A stretch of 64,000 bases of DNA from Paenibacillus algorifonticola (GCF_000971975.1 NZ_LAQO01000025.1:1-64000); one strand, 5' to 3'. Shown: positions 8,762-18,014, counted from the stretch's first letter. The notes: a model not told the origin generated them from the letters alone. Made by a program: numbers and translations.

Positions 8762-9274
8762 TTATGTAAGCATGAGCCACGCGGTTAATGCCCCGGGTAC
8801 TACTGCAAGCATAAATGGAAATGTGGTTCCTCCCGCTGCCCAGCCTCCAAGCTCCTTGCGTCTCGGCTCTGTGCCTCGGTGCAATAGCAGCAGCAAGCCA
8901 CTAAACATCCTTCTGCTAAAAGGTCTATTAAACAGGACAAGCAGCACGCCAATTAAGCCTGCATATAAAATGGCATACATCATCATTTGCAGCACCGTAT
9001 TTGCGCCAACCCACGTACCCAAGGCAGCGAACAGCTTAACATCCCCTGCGCCAATCCCTCTTGCCATATGCAAAATGAACAGCGGCACAAAGCCCGCAGC
9101 CGCCCCGACTAACCCAGTCCATAACCCGCTCCAGCCGCCAACGATAGTCTGATATAAGCAGCCAGCTGCAAAAAAAGACACGGTCAAACGATTAGGGATA
9201 AGCATGGAACGCAAATCTGTCAGTAACGCAGCAATGAGCAGCACGGCTGCCGCTGCAAACGGTATTGTGAGCAT
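8762..9274 (-). CDS. Prepilin peptidase, CpaA/TadV type (A24)
   Basis: A 170-residue membrane protease that processes Flp pilin and TadE-like pseudopilins. The two catalytic Asp residues of the A24 family are visible: in DLRSMLIPN near residue 21 and in GAGDVKLFAALG near residue 77. It lacks the N-terminal methyltransferase domain of PilD, as is usual for CpaA/TadV. Several hydrophobic segments are present. It lies between the TadE-like gene and the FHA gene. AAGGAG precedes the ATG. Confidence 0.9.
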   Translation of the reverse strand: MLTIPFAAAAVLLIAALLTDLRSMLIPNRLTVSFFAAGCLYQTIVGGWSGLWTGLVGAAAGFVPLFILHMARGIGAGDVKLFAALGTWVGANTVLQMMMYAILYAGLIGVLLVLFNRPFSRRMFSGLLLLLHRGTEPRRKELGGWAAGGTTFPFMLAVVPGALTAWLMLT

Positions 9275-9313
9275 AAGACTCTATCTCCCTTCTCCTTGCA
9301 GATTTCCACATTT

Positions 9314-10273
9314 CTAATTCGTTTTTTTCTCAACCTGAAAATGCATGGATGCTTGCTGATCGCCCACCCCAGCGGTCAGCTCCCACATGCCTGGCGTCGT
9401 ATTGCCCGATACGAGCCATGTCCACTGCACAAATCCGTCGCTGCCCGCTGTCGCCTCGCCAAGATGCTTGGCCTGGCTTTGCCCACTTTTGTATATCACC
9501 TTTAATGAAGCAGTCGCTCCCGGCTTTGTGAGCACAATAGCCGTAGCTTTGTGGCCTGGCCTTAGCGGCACAGGCGATATCGATACAATTTGTAGCGGAA
9601 TATGGTCGGGATCATTTTGCGCTGCTGTATCTTGCGCCGCCGCAGCGTCGCTGATCCATACCCGCTCTGAAGCCTGCTCTCTTAAAATCAGCTTTTGCTT
9701 CATGAAAGGAAGCTGCATTGGAAATTCATATTCCGCTTCGATAATCAGATAAGGCTGCTGCTTATTTTTCAAATCCGGCAGCGACAGCCTTGAAAGCTTG
9801 ATTCTATCTTTTTCCAGCACGGCCTCGTCTGCATGTTGACGGAGCAGCGGTTCTATCGCTCCTCGTCCAAGCTCCGTTGCAGCCATATTTATAAGCGGCG
9901 TCCAATCGCCGCTTAGTGCAGAGGAAGCTAGTGTCCCTGCCGGATCAGGCAGCCACTTCGCAGCATCAGATGCCGCCGAGCCCCAATCAGCGAGCGGCAT
10001 TTGTGCGGCACTAAATTCCGGCATTGATGCAGAAACTTTCTGATAGGTTAACTCTACAGGATATATATGTGCGGCAATTTGCCGGGCGGATTGCGAGGCT
10101 GCCGCTTGAAGCGCCATTTGGAGTGCGCACACACGTATAAAAATAATGAATGCCATCAGCACAAGCAGGAGCATCGGCATAACTAGCGCTGCTTCCATAA
10201 CGATGCTGCCGCGCTCCCCCTTTCGGCAATCAGTATGACCAGCCAATCGTCTGCGTCGTTTCATAGCGGCCAC
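9314..10273 (-). CDS. TadE-like pseudopilin with a C-terminal Ig-like domain
   Basis: A 319-residue protein with a class IVb prepilin-like N-terminus: basic KRRRR, then GERG followed by SIVMEAALVMPMLLLVLMAF, giving Glu at +5 after the presumed Gly cleavage site. The body is extracellular. The last roughly 90 residues (from ISPVPLRPGHKATAIV) look like an Ig-like or CARDB-type beta domain, which TadE proteins normally lack. The start is GTG at 10273 with AAGGG six bases upstream; ATG at 10264 is the alternative. It overlaps the end of the DUF5702 gene by 44 bp. Confidence 0.8.
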   Translation of the reverse strand: MAAMKRRRRLAGHTDCRKGERGSIVMEAALVMPMLLLVLMAFIIFIRVCALQMALQAAASQSARQIAAHIYPVELTYQKVSASMPEFSAAQMPLADWGSAASDAAKWLPDPAGTLASSALSGDWTPLINMAATELGRGAIEPLLRQHADEAVLEKDRIKLSRLSLPDLKNKQQPYLIIEAEYEFPMQLPFMKQKLILREQASERVWISDAAAAQDTAAQNDPDHIPLQIVSISPVPLRPGHKATAIVLTKPGATASLKVIYKSGQSQAKHLGEATAGSDGFVQWTWLVSGNTTPGMWELTAGVGDQQASMHFQVEKKTN

Positions 10274-12506
10274 TTGTCACCCTTCCCTGCAATAATCCGT
10301 AGCTTCCTAGCAGTTGCATAACGCCAGGCAAAAACCACAGCTGTGCGGATGTCCGCACTTCTCCTGTTACAGCTGTGGAAACACCAGACAGAGTAACCCC
10401 GCTATTTTGCTCAATGACCGCAATCATTCTGGACATGACTGCTTCTTTGTTGATCCCGCCATGCAGAAGCATAAAAAGTCGCAAATAATCGGTGTATGCG
10501 ATTTCCACATTTACATATTTAGATAACGGGGCTGATCCCCGATCAGCAAATGCGAGCATGTCTTCCATCGTCTTCTCCAGACCGTAAATAAGCGAGCAAG
10601 ATAAAATCAAGAGGGGATGTCCAGCAGGGCGGCAAGTAGACAAGCCTTCCATAGTGCGAATAGCCATGCGTACGCTAAACAGCTCACCATAAGCTGCTGC
10701 GACATTGCCTATGCGATTATGAAAACCATAAATCACATATTCGGCTTCTTGATTATGAAAGGTCAGCGCCTGCGAAAGCTCAGCGGTATCCCCATTTTCA
10801 AGCATCGTCTTCAGTTGCTGTGGGGCAAAAACAGAATATCGCTGCAATACATATTCACCCAAATATACGGTATCTCTAGCCTGCTCCAACATATCGGCTA
10901 CCCCGCCGAACAAACCATTAGACAGCGCAGCAGAAGCTTCTGCCTGCGCATGAGCATCCTCACTAAACGTTTTTGTTTCAGCATTAGAGCCTTGCGCAGC
11001 GGCTGCATTAAATTGCAAATTTCCTTTGTAGCGCTCTTCCAGCTGATTAAATATTGCCTGCTGTTCTTCTGAACCAGCCACGCTTTGAAAACCCTCCAGC
11101 ATATTGCCTGCCTGTTTCCATAGCGAACCTAGCTGCTTTTCTTGCTCTTTGCGCTGCTTCTCGACCCCCTCATTGGCTAACTCCTGCTGACGCTTGACAA
11201 TGATAGTACCTGGCTGAACATACAGACTTGCATATTGTCCATACAGCATAGTCATTTTCGCTGTTCCAGTGTGGAGTACGGTTGTGTAACGATCTACTGA
11301 GTCAAGCAGCAGCGTATAAGCTGAGGTGAATCCACTCGCTTCATTATGAAAAGCTGTATACGACTGTGCCTGTTCATCCAATTCGGCTCCATATTCAGTG
11401 AACCAAGCGTCTGGTAAAATCAGCTGATCCGCTGTCTTTTGTATATCCTGCAGTTCAGAGGCCGTTCCGGACGGCAAAGTATGCGAATCGGAGCCTACGA
11501 CTTGTTTGCTAGACACACGGTCATATCCGCTATAGGAGGAAGACTGTCTCGACTTGCTTTCAATCCGCCGCATTTCCTCATTCAGCAGCCTTGCTTGCTC
11601 CAGCTCGTCCTTTGCCGTGCTCTGCAGCTCTATATGTTCGCGCATCACCTTAGCGTTCAGTTTCTTGAGCTCATTAATCAGCGTGATTGCTTCTGATTTA
11701 TATTCCGCTCTTTCCTGCGTATATTTGGGTGCTTTGCCTGCGGCTATTAATTGCTCGTCAATGATGACCCAGCCCGCGTATTCCTCGTAACGCCCGGCAA
11801 GTGATGAAGCTGTCCCATCTCCTGCACTTGAGAAATCCGGCTCCCCATAAGGAAGCAGTGCGTTCAAGCTGCTTGTTCCCAGTTCCTCAGCCGACTGCTT
11901 TTGCACAGCCAATATACGAGCGAGGCTCGCTTGGCGTTTGTCATAAAGCTTGCGCAGCTGCTCCAGCAAGTCCACTGTCACCGCAGACTCCTTCATCGCC
12001 TCCGACATGGGAGCAAACTTTGAAGCCAGCTCCAGCGTAAAATCAATCGGTGCCTTATACTTCATCTCTTCCAGCACCTGCCTTTCAAACACCTTATGGC
12101 TGCCCAATACCGCAGCCTGATCCGTATGTGAATGAACCACTTTAGCATCAATTGGCCTAGAAAAAGCAGCGGATGACGCACTACTCTCCACATTCGCTTT
12201 TACAACCTCGCTATAAATCGTATCTCCACTCGTTCCGCCTCGCCCAAATAATCCGTATTGCTCATAAAGCTGACTATCGAAGGCTGATAATACGGATCTT
12301 ACACCTGCTCTCGCTGCATCCTCGGTTATTTTATGGAGAGCTGCTATTCTTGCGTAATCAATAAGGATGGACATGAACAGCAAAAGCGACGACAGTACCA
12401 TAGCGGAAAATATAGTGACTGCACCGTCACTCCGCCACAGCCATTTGCGTAAACAGCTTTTCCTAGCAAAATGCTGACTCAACCTTCCAGCTCGGCTTTC
12501 TTTCAT
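10230..12506 (-). CDS. DUF5702 / TadG-like pilus-associated protein
   Basis: About 758 residues. A single N-terminal hydrophobic segment (GAVTIFSAMVLSSLLLFMSILIDYAR in the sequence) follows a basic cytoplasmic tail. It ends in the Tad-type motif ITEDAARAGVRSVLSAFDSQLYEQYGLFG. The long outside part contains predicted coiled-coil stretches. This is the DUF5702 family found in Firmicute Tad operons. After the Gly, the position-5 residue is Phe instead of Glu, so it may not be processed like the other pseudopilins. ATG at 12506 has GGAGG five bases upstream; ATG at 12518, directly after the previous stop, is the alternative. Confidence 0.8.
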   Translation of the reverse strand: MKESRAGRLSQHFARKSCLRKWLWRSDGAVTIFSAMVLSSLLLFMSILIDYARIAALHKITEDAARAGVRSVLSAFDSQLYEQYGLFGRGGTSGDTIYSEVVKANVESSASSAAFSRPIDAKVVHSHTDQAAVLGSHKVFERQVLEEMKYKAPIDFTLELASKFAPMSEAMKESAVTVDLLEQLRKLYDKRQASLARILAVQKQSAEELGTSSLNALLPYGEPDFSSAGDGTASSLAGRYEEYAGWVIIDEQLIAAGKAPKYTQERAEYKSEAITLINELKKLNAKVMREHIELQSTAKDELEQARLLNEEMRRIESKSRQSSSYSGYDRVSSKQVVGSDSHTLPSGTASELQDIQKTADQLILPDAWFTEYGAELDEQAQSYTAFHNEASGFTSAYTLLLDSVDRYTTVLHTGTAKMTMLYGQYASLYVQPGTIIVKRQQELANEGVEKQRKEQEKQLGSLWKQAGNMLEGFQSVAGSEEQQAIFNQLEERYKGNLQFNAAAAQGSNAETKTFSEDAHAQAEASAALSNGLFGGVADMLEQARDTVYLGEYVLQRYSVFAPQQLKTMLENGDTAELSQALTFHNQEAEYVIYGFHNRIGNVAAAYGELFSVRMAIRTMEGLSTCRPAGHPLLILSCSLIYGLEKTMEDMLAFADRGSAPLSKYVNVEIAYTDYLRLFMLLHGGINKEAVMSRMIAVIEQNSGVTLSGVSTAVTGEVRTSAQLWFLPGVMQLLGSYGLLQGRVTSGRYETTQTIGWSY

Positions 12507-12518
12507 TTCCGCCTCCAT

Positions 12519-13250
12519 TCAACGGATCCTTGCTTTGCTATTGCTGTTTTGTTTGCTGTAATTGGATAGTGCCTGACTAGCCTGTTCCTTCCCGCCGCCC
12601 TGAGGACTTCCGGCAAATTTAGCCGTATAATATCTAACCAAATCAACGCCGCGAATAAAATCGACTGGATCGGTAACCGGGCTGGAAGCAACCGTCTTAG
12701 GCTCCCGAATGCCTAATACACGCTCAAGCGGCTCAAGCGACACAGGCTGTAAAAGCTTTGTCTCAATATGGCGCTGAATGACCGTACGATGGTAGCCAAT
12801 GCTCCCCTCAAAAGGAAGGCCTTGCTCAGAATCAATCCACCCTGCAGCCGCGGCCATTTTTTGTTCAGGCAAGCTATCCCCTACCGCCCCTTGCAAAGGC
12901 AAAGCCAGCTGCGCATCCGCTGATTCGCCGCCTAAGCCAAACAAAGAGCTGAGCATCCGATCCTCATTCATTCGCCAGTATAGGCCGTCGTATTCCCCTT
13001 CGGGCAATAGGCCCGTATGCGGATTACGGAAGCTATTATCCCAACCAAAGGCCGTCCGCTCCGTCGTAACGGAGGCGGAATAATAAAGCACAGTCTTCTG
13101 GTACATGTACATCCCAAGCAGGAGAAACAACAAAATAACAGTGAGCAGCAGTGGGAACACAAGCGTTGATTCCAGCGTAAAGCTCCCCTGCTCCCCCAGC
13201 AGCCACTTGCGACCAAGCAGCTTAAGAGAAAATTTTGTCTGCTTGGTCAT
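12519..13250 (-). CDS. TadE-like pseudopilin
   Basis: A 243-residue protein with a prepilin-like N-terminus: GEQG then SFTLESTLVFPLLLTVILLF, with Glu at +5 after the likely Gly cleavage site and a hydrophobic helix. The remainder is predicted to be outside the membrane and ends in a Gln/Asn/Ser-rich tail. Its start overlaps the last 29 bp of the Flp pilin gene, and its stop touches the DUF5702 gene, so the three are tightly coupled. It is probably a minor structural component of the Flp pilus. Confidence 0.8.
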   Translation of the reverse strand: MTKQTKFSLKLLGRKWLLGEQGSFTLESTLVFPLLLTVILLFLLLGMYMYQKTVLYYSASVTTERTAFGWDNSFRNPHTGLLPEGEYDGLYWRMNEDRMLSSLFGLGGESADAQLALPLQGAVGDSLPEQKMAAAAGWIDSEQGLPFEGSIGYHRTVIQRHIETKLLQPVSLEPLERVLGIREPKTVASSPVTDPVDFIRGVDLVRYYTAKFAGSPQGGGKEQASQALSNYSKQNSNSKARIR

Positions 13251-13407
13251 CGGCCTTGCCCATTAAACGCTCAATGAGTTCTATAATCCAATCCTTGAAC
13301 AGCAATGCAATAATAATGACGACGGCAATGATTAAAATGATTTCCAGCGTGCCTAAACCGCTCTCCGATTTCCAAAATCTTTTCCATACATTTTTTACTG
13401 TTGTCAT
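13222..13407 (-). CDS. Flp1-type type IVb pilin
   Basis: A 61-residue pilin. A basic N-terminus ends in FWKSESG, followed by LGTLEIILIIAVVIIIALLF, so the prepilin peptidase would cut after Gly and leave Glu at +5. The C-terminal tail is short and charged (LMGKADDQADKIFS). The start at 13407 was chosen because GAGGAAG precedes it. A longer frame reaching upstream has no pilin character. It is the likely major subunit of the Tad pilus made by this operon. Confidence 0.88.
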   Translation of the reverse strand: MTTVKNVWKRFWKSESGLGTLEIILIIAVVIIIALLFKDWIIELIERLMGKADDQADKIFS

Positions 13408-13448
13408 CGATCCAGCTTCCTCTCTATTTTCAATTGCCCCGTTAAAGC

Positions 13449-14315
13449 TTAAGACATTAACAGCATTGCGGGAGCAGCGACAAAAACCATCAACACAAGC
13501 AAAATGCCAACCAACGGAAAAACAAGCTTGGAGGAGGCCTCCTCGCCGCGCGCACGCGCAACGGCCTTGCGTTTCTCCCAAAGCGTATAAGACAGCTCTC
13601 GCAGCGCCAGTACAAAATGCTCCCCGCCCCGGCGATAATTCAGCAGCAGCACCGTCGTAAAAATCGAAACCTCCTGCACCGCACAGCTGCGATTGAATTT
13701 CTCTGCCGCCGTACTAAACGACTCGCCATTGTGCAGGGAATATACGACTTTGTTCCATTCTTTATACAGCGGATGCTGCGTAGTATCCTTGCCTTCAAGG
13801 CAGCGCCCAATCGCCTGCAAGGCGGTTTCGCCCGCTCCGACCAAAAGCATTAGCTTGCTGATCATTTCCGGCAGCTCCAAAATAATTTCCTGCTTGCGCT
13901 GCTTAATCAGCTTCCCTGCTTCCAGCAGCTGGCGCACAGGAAGCAGCAAGCCAAGCAACGCACCCATTGCCAGCAGCAGCGGTTCGCCTGCTGCGCAAGC
14001 CAGCCAAGCGCAGCCCATCATCGCGGCATACCCGTAACCAGCAGCGCCGCCAAGCTGCTCTTTCGTCTGCTGCAGCTGCCACCGGATTCCCCGCAAAATA
14101 ACGAGTTTTGCGTGATAGCTGCTAAGTGAAAGTGCCATGTACTCATACAAGCGGCTTCTTTCCAACAGCTCGCTGAACGGCTCAATGAAAAGCAAATGCT
14201 TTAAAGCATCCTGGTTGCGTTTTATTTGGCGGGATGCAGCCGAGATCGTTCGGAGTCGCTTGCCACCGATAATAAATAGCCATGCCACCATGAGCATAAT
14301 CGGAATTGCTATCAT
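13449..14315 (-). CDS. TadC-like inner-membrane platform protein
   Basis: A 288-residue T2SSF-family protein. It has an N-terminal membrane segment (IPIMLMVAWLFIIGG), a central cytoplasmic domain with the T2SSF pattern (LLVGAGETALQAIGRCLEG, then FSTAAEKFNRSCAVQEVSIF) and a C-terminal membrane segment (VGILLVLMVFVAAPAMLLM). Together with TadB it would form the platform that couples the TadA ATPase to pilus assembly. It lies 12 bp downstream of TadB, with AGGAG ahead of the start. Confidence 0.85.
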   Translation of the reverse strand: MIAIPIMLMVAWLFIIGGKRLRTISAASRQIKRNQDALKHLLFIEPFSELLERSRLYEYMALSLSSYHAKLVILRGIRWQLQQTKEQLGGAAGYGYAAMMGCAWLACAAGEPLLLAMGALLGLLLPVRQLLEAGKLIKQRKQEIILELPEMISKLMLLVGAGETALQAIGRCLEGKDTTQHPLYKEWNKVVYSLHNGESFSTAAEKFNRSCAVQEVSIFTTVLLLNYRRGGEHFVLALRELSYTLWEKRKAVARARGEEASSKLVFPLVGILLVLMVFVAAPAMLLMS

Positions 14316-14327
14316 TTGCGTCCGCTC

Positions 14328-15239
14328 CTATACTCGAATGCTCATTATTGTATGAATAAACCAAAAACATATTAACAATGCACCCAGGCCAATCGTCAGC
14401 AGCAGATAGCCCATTCCCCCATATAAAGGCGCCATATAATCAGGAGCCATTAGGTTCAAAAATCCTAGAAATATAAAGGGAATCGCCATCATAATGCGTG
14501 CCTCAAAGCGTTTTTGTGCTAGCAGCACCATAATATCCTGCTGGATTTCCAGCTTTTCGCCAATCGTCTGCGACGTTCGCTTCATCACCTCTACCAAATC
14601 GCCTCCCGAGCGCTTGCAGGCAGCAAACACATCAACGAATTGAACGATATCTTCTACATGGGAGCGAGCTGCTAAACTTCGCAGTGCCTGCTCCAGCGGC
14701 TCCGCATGCTCAAGACGATGCTTGACGATTTGGAACTCCAGCAGCAGCTCCGTTCTTGGGTCAGGATAGAGCAGCTTTAAATCATCCAGCGTAGCAATAA
14801 AGGCGTTCTCCACCGATCTTCCTGCCGCAAGACAGGATGTCAGCGAATAGAGCGCCTCCTTGAATTGCAGCTTCAGCCGCTCCTTGCGACGCGCAATTAA
14901 TAAAGCTTTGTAATAACGGGGCGTGCATAATCCCAATCCGGCAGCGATGAGACAAACCAGAAGGGAATGGTACACCGTATATAAAGCTGCAAAAACAGCT
15001 GCATAACCGATGAATGTTGCCAATGCAAACTCGCGATAAGACAGCATATAGCTATCATAATTCGTTAAATATCCAGTCTTGGCTGGCTGCCTGCTGGCAT
15101 TGCTCCCGTTCCCTTCTTCGCCTTTGCCACCTTCGTGCTCAAGACCGCACCAGGAAAGCGCTCTAGTGAGCAGCGATGGCTTGGCCTTCCCTGTACTCTT
15201 GGCTTTCTTGGCTTTCTCGGCTTTCTCGGCTTTCTCCAT
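14328..15239 (-). CDS. TadB-like inner-membrane platform protein
   Basis: A 303-residue T2SSF-family protein with a Lys/Glu/Ala-rich N-terminal tail (EKAEKAEKAKKAK), two membrane segments near residues 75-105, the cytoplasmic T2SSF domain (LTSCLAAGRSVENAFIATL, then FVDVFAACKRSGGDLVEVM) and two C-terminal membrane segments. It partners TadC. The first 77 bp overlap the end of the TadA gene in another frame. The shared DNA is a run of 9-bp repeats of the GAGAAAGCC type, which encodes low-complexity protein in both frames. Confidence 0.85.
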   Translation of the reverse strand: MEKAEKAEKAKKAKSTGKAKPSLLTRALSWCGLEHEGGKGEEGNGSNASRQPAKTGYLTNYDSYMLSYREFALATFIGYAAVFAALYTVYHSLLVCLIAAGLGLCTPRYYKALLIARRKERLKLQFKEALYSLTSCLAAGRSVENAFIATLDDLKLLYPDPRTELLLEFQIVKHRLEHAEPLEQALRSLAARSHVEDIVQFVDVFAACKRSGGDLVEVMKRTSQTIGEKLEIQQDIMVLLAQKRFEARIMMAIPFIFLGFLNLMAPDYMAPLYGGMGYLLLTIGLGALLICFWFIHTIMSIRV

Positions 15240-16491
15240 GATGCTCCTCCTCCAGTGTCAGACCTGCCATATGCAGCTTGTCCTTATGAAGGAGTACATG
15301 ACCAGTACGCTTTAAAGCTCCTAGCACCTTTCCGTTCTTCTCCCCCTCCTCTTCAAAACGATACAAGGAGCGAATCTCGATTTCCCCGCCAGCTATGCCG
15401 GCAATTTCACATATTTCCGTTACACGGCGCGTACGGTCGCGGAACCTTGAGAGATGAATGACAATATCCAGAGCAGAAACAATTTGCTGCCGAATGACCT
15501 GAACGGGTAAATCAGCTGCCCCAAGCGCCATCGTCTCCAGCCTTGCCATCATGTCGCGCGCACTGTTGCTATGACCTGTTGACATGCTGCCTGAGTGTCC
15601 GGTATTCATCGCTTGCAGCATATCCAGCGTTTCCGCTCCCCTTACCTCTCCAACGATGATTCGATTCGGACGCATTCGCAGCGATGCGCGAATGAGATCG
15701 CGAACCGTAATTTCACCTTTTCCCTCGGTGTTTGCATTGCGCGTCTCCAGCGATACCAGATTGGCGACGCTGCGAATTTGCAGCTCAGCAGAATCTTCAA
15801 TGGTTATAACTCGCTCATTAGCTGGTATGAACTGCGATAAGGCATTCAGAAAAGTTGTCTTGCCGGTCCCCGTCCCGCCGCTAATAAAAATATTGTATTG
15901 CGCTGCGGTCAGATGCTGCAGAAAGCTTGCTGCCTCAGCGGTTAAAGCGCCCGCCTCAACGAGCAGCTCCATCGTCATCGGGCGCTCAGGAAATTTACGT
16001 ATCGTCATCGCTGGTCCGCGCAAGGCTACAGGCGGCAGCACAACATGGACGCGAGAGCCATCCTTGAGACGGGCATCAACAATGGGCGAAGACTCGTTCA
16101 CGACACGATTGACACCTGCAACGACAGCCTGTATCAAGTCCTCCAGCCTCTCCTTGCTTTCAAAGGCAGCTGGCAGTTGAGTCATCGTTCCGCCCCGTTC
16201 AATAAAAATCTCGCCGTGATGGTTAATCATAATTTCAGTAACTGCCGGATCATCCATCAGTGGCTGCAAAATGTCCAAGCCCCGAAAGGAATGAAACAGC
16301 CTCCGCACCAACTGGACCTTCTCCGTCGCCGTAAGCGGATATCCGCTGCTGCAATAGTCGAATACCGTCTGCTCCACGTTTCGCGTCAGCTCTTCATCCG
16401 TTACAGCACCGCTGAAATCAAGCTGTGATCTAATCTGATCTCTTAATACAAGCACCATCTCATCGGTTAGCAATCCGAATACCTCCCTCAC
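15163..16491 (-). CDS. TadA/CpaF secretion ATPase
   Basis: A 442-residue hexameric ATPase that powers Flp pilus assembly. Visible motifs are the Walker A loop GGTGTGKTTFLNAL (about residues 204-217), the Asp box ITIEDSAELQI, the Walker B region RIIVGEVRGAETLDML and the His-box region TGHSGSMSTGHSNSARD. The last 25 or so residues (GESRESRESQESQEYREG) are low complexity and come from DNA shared with the TadB start. The start ATG 16491 overlaps the TadZ end. A TTG at 16473 with GGAGG upstream is an alternative start. Confidence 0.92.
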   Translation of the reverse strand: MREVFGLLTDEMVLVLRDQIRSQLDFSGAVTDEELTRNVEQTVFDYCSSGYPLTATEKVQLVRRLFHSFRGLDILQPLMDDPAVTEIMINHHGEIFIERGGTMTQLPAAFESKERLEDLIQAVVAGVNRVVNESSPIVDARLKDGSRVHVVLPPVALRGPAMTIRKFPERPMTMELLVEAGALTAEAASFLQHLTAAQYNIFISGGTGTGKTTFLNALSQFIPANERVITIEDSAELQIRSVANLVSLETRNANTEGKGEITVRDLIRASLRMRPNRIIVGEVRGAETLDMLQAMNTGHSGSMSTGHSNSARDMMARLETMALGAADLPVQVIRQQIVSALDIVIHLSRFRDRTRRVTEICEIAGIAGGEIEIRSLYRFEEEGEKNGKVLGALKRTGHVLLHKDKLHMAGLTLEEEHHGESRESRESQESQEYREGQAIAAH

Positions 16492-17635
16492 TCACCAATT
16501 GCTGGAACAACCGCTCCACGGCTGCCTTATACAATGGCGATGCAGCAACTGCCGCCGGCGATGGACTCCCTTCAGCAGCTTCAGGCAGCGCTGCGGCAAT
16601 CGAACGGCTTCCATTTCGCAGCTTAATCGTAAACATATCTGGAGGCCTCCCCTCTGCTTCATCACCTCCGGCTGGCGCAATACGGCGGTTAACAACAAGT
16701 CGGATGCGGCGGCTAAGCGACTGAAAATCTTCTTTCCACCTGCGTTCTGCGTAGCCAAACGCCAGCTCTGTCTTCCGCTGAATGGATGGGTCATCGGTAA
16801 CCAGCCACAAAACCAAGCTGCTCTGCCCGCAAATCTCCAGCTCGATCTCCCCAATCCCATCCTGCAAATCGATTAAAATGAGATCATATTGCCTTGAAGC
16901 ACGCAGCAGTTCCACCATCGCCGCTGCATCCGCCGGCAACAGGCTGTAACGATCCTCCTCATTGTCGCAGGGCAAAATAAAATCGGCTTTCAGCGCCGGG
17001 TGGCGCTTGCGATGCTGCGAAAGCCACGCTCCTGCCTTATCTGGCTCAGCCTTCAGATGATAGAGAAGCTGTGACATCCCTTCTCCCTCGGGCAGCACGC
17101 GCTGGTCTTCCGCTCCCAGCCAAACTTCAAGGGCGCTCCAGCGCTCCAGCGTCAAATAAAAGACGCGGCAGCCATGCTTGGCAGCTGTATTCGCCAGCTT
17201 GAGCGCAAGTGCTGTCTTGCCAACTCCGCCAGATGCCGAGCCGATAGCAATAACTGACGCTCCACCCTCACTGCTTGCATTATCTGCGCTCGACCGGACT
17301 GCGCCATGCAGAGCCGCCAAGCTCTGCAATAGCTCCGGGAGCGGCTGATATTGCAGCAGCTCAGCATCATACTGAGCATATTGCCCCTTGGCAGCTACGA
17401 ATGCCGCCACGGGCACACCAGCGGGCAGGTGTGGAGATGCAGCAGCCAGTATCGCAGGCTGGGCCGCGATTAAATCAACGGCATAACCTCCCTTGAGAAA
17501 CTGGATGAGAGAGGCCGGGTTCGTAAAAGCCGTGAGCTGCCACTGCTCGCCGAACGGGCTATCCCTCACATATTCCGCGAGCCTTCTTGCATACTCCAGC
17601 TCGCTTACCGCAACAGCTAATTGATAACGCACCAT
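16460..17635 (-). CDS. TadZ/CpaE-like pilus localisation ATPase
   Basis: A 391-residue protein with an N-terminal atypical receiver-like region (about 1-110) and a C-terminal MinD/ParA-type ATPase domain with deviant Walker A IGSASGGVGKTALALKLAN near residue 130 and LILIDLQDGIG as the Walker B region. TadZ/CpaE proteins place the Tad machine in the cell. It is the first gene of the operon, with AAGGAGG ahead of ATG. A strong promoter and a terminator-like hairpin lie within 165 bp upstream. Confidence 0.85.
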   Translation of the reverse strand: MVRYQLAVAVSELEYARRLAEYVRDSPFGEQWQLTAFTNPASLIQFLKGGYAVDLIAAQPAILAAASPHLPAGVPVAAFVAAKGQYAQYDAELLQYQPLPELLQSLAALHGAVRSSADNASSEGGASVIAIGSASGGVGKTALALKLANTAAKHGCRVFYLTLERWSALEVWLGAEDQRVLPEGEGMSQLLYHLKAEPDKAGAWLSQHRKRHPALKADFILPCDNEEDRYSLLPADAAAMVELLRASRQYDLILIDLQDGIGEIELEICGQSSLVLWLVTDDPSIQRKTELAFGYAERRWKEDFQSLSRRIRLVVNRRIAPAGGDEAEGRPPDMFTIKLRNGSRSIAAALPEAAEGSPSPAAVAASPLYKAAVERLFQQLVSEGGIRIANR

Positions 17636-17689
17636 TAAATCCTCCTTCTACAGCAAAGCTTCAACCCGCAATCTGAGTTCAGACAACGC

Positions 17690-17737
17690 AAAAAAGCACC
17701 GTAAAGGCGCAGTTTACCTGCGGTCCTTTACGGTGCT
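17690..17737 (-). terminator. Terminator hairpin in the leader of the Tad operon (possible attenuator)
   Basis: On the minus strand AGCACCGTAAAGG pairs perfectly with CCTTTACGGTGCT around a loop that itself can pair (CCGCAG/CTGCG). Six T follow. It starts only about 25 bases after the predicted transcription start and lies before the first gene. As it stands it should stop transcription before the operon, so it is either an attenuator or the end of a short RNA. Confidence 0.75.
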
Positions 17738-17768
17738 TCCGTAGTCGTCCAATTTAAGATTGAGAAAA

Positions 17769-17797
17769 ATTTATCACGTTTAAGTATGCACTGTCAA
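17769..17797 (-). promoter_or_regulatory. Sigma-A-type promoter of the Tad operon
   Basis: On the minus strand, a perfect TTGACA (17792-17797) is followed by ATAAAT 17 bp later (or TAAATT at 18 bp). The predicted start near 17762 gives a leader of about 125 nt ahead of TadZ. The rest of the gap up to 18014 shows no other gene. Confidence 0.75.
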
Positions 17798-18014
17798 CTG
17801 ATTTTTTCTGAAAATCCCCAGCAAGGCGCTAGCCATCCTTTGATCGTATATTTCCTCTCATCGAGAGTAAAGAACAAGGACATAAGCGCATAACTTAAAC
17901 AATCAAACCTATAAAATTCACCTTGTAATACAAATATAATATCAGATTCGGGCAATCACCTAGGACGTTAACGCCGCAAAATTCTTATTATAAACAAAGG
18001 AGGCGAATAAACCT

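Noticed and set aside
17690..17737. Cyclic-di-GMP or other named riboswitch in the Tad leader
   Set aside because: The leader before the hairpin is too short for a known aptamer, and no conserved riboswitch bases were recognised. Only a terminator is supported.
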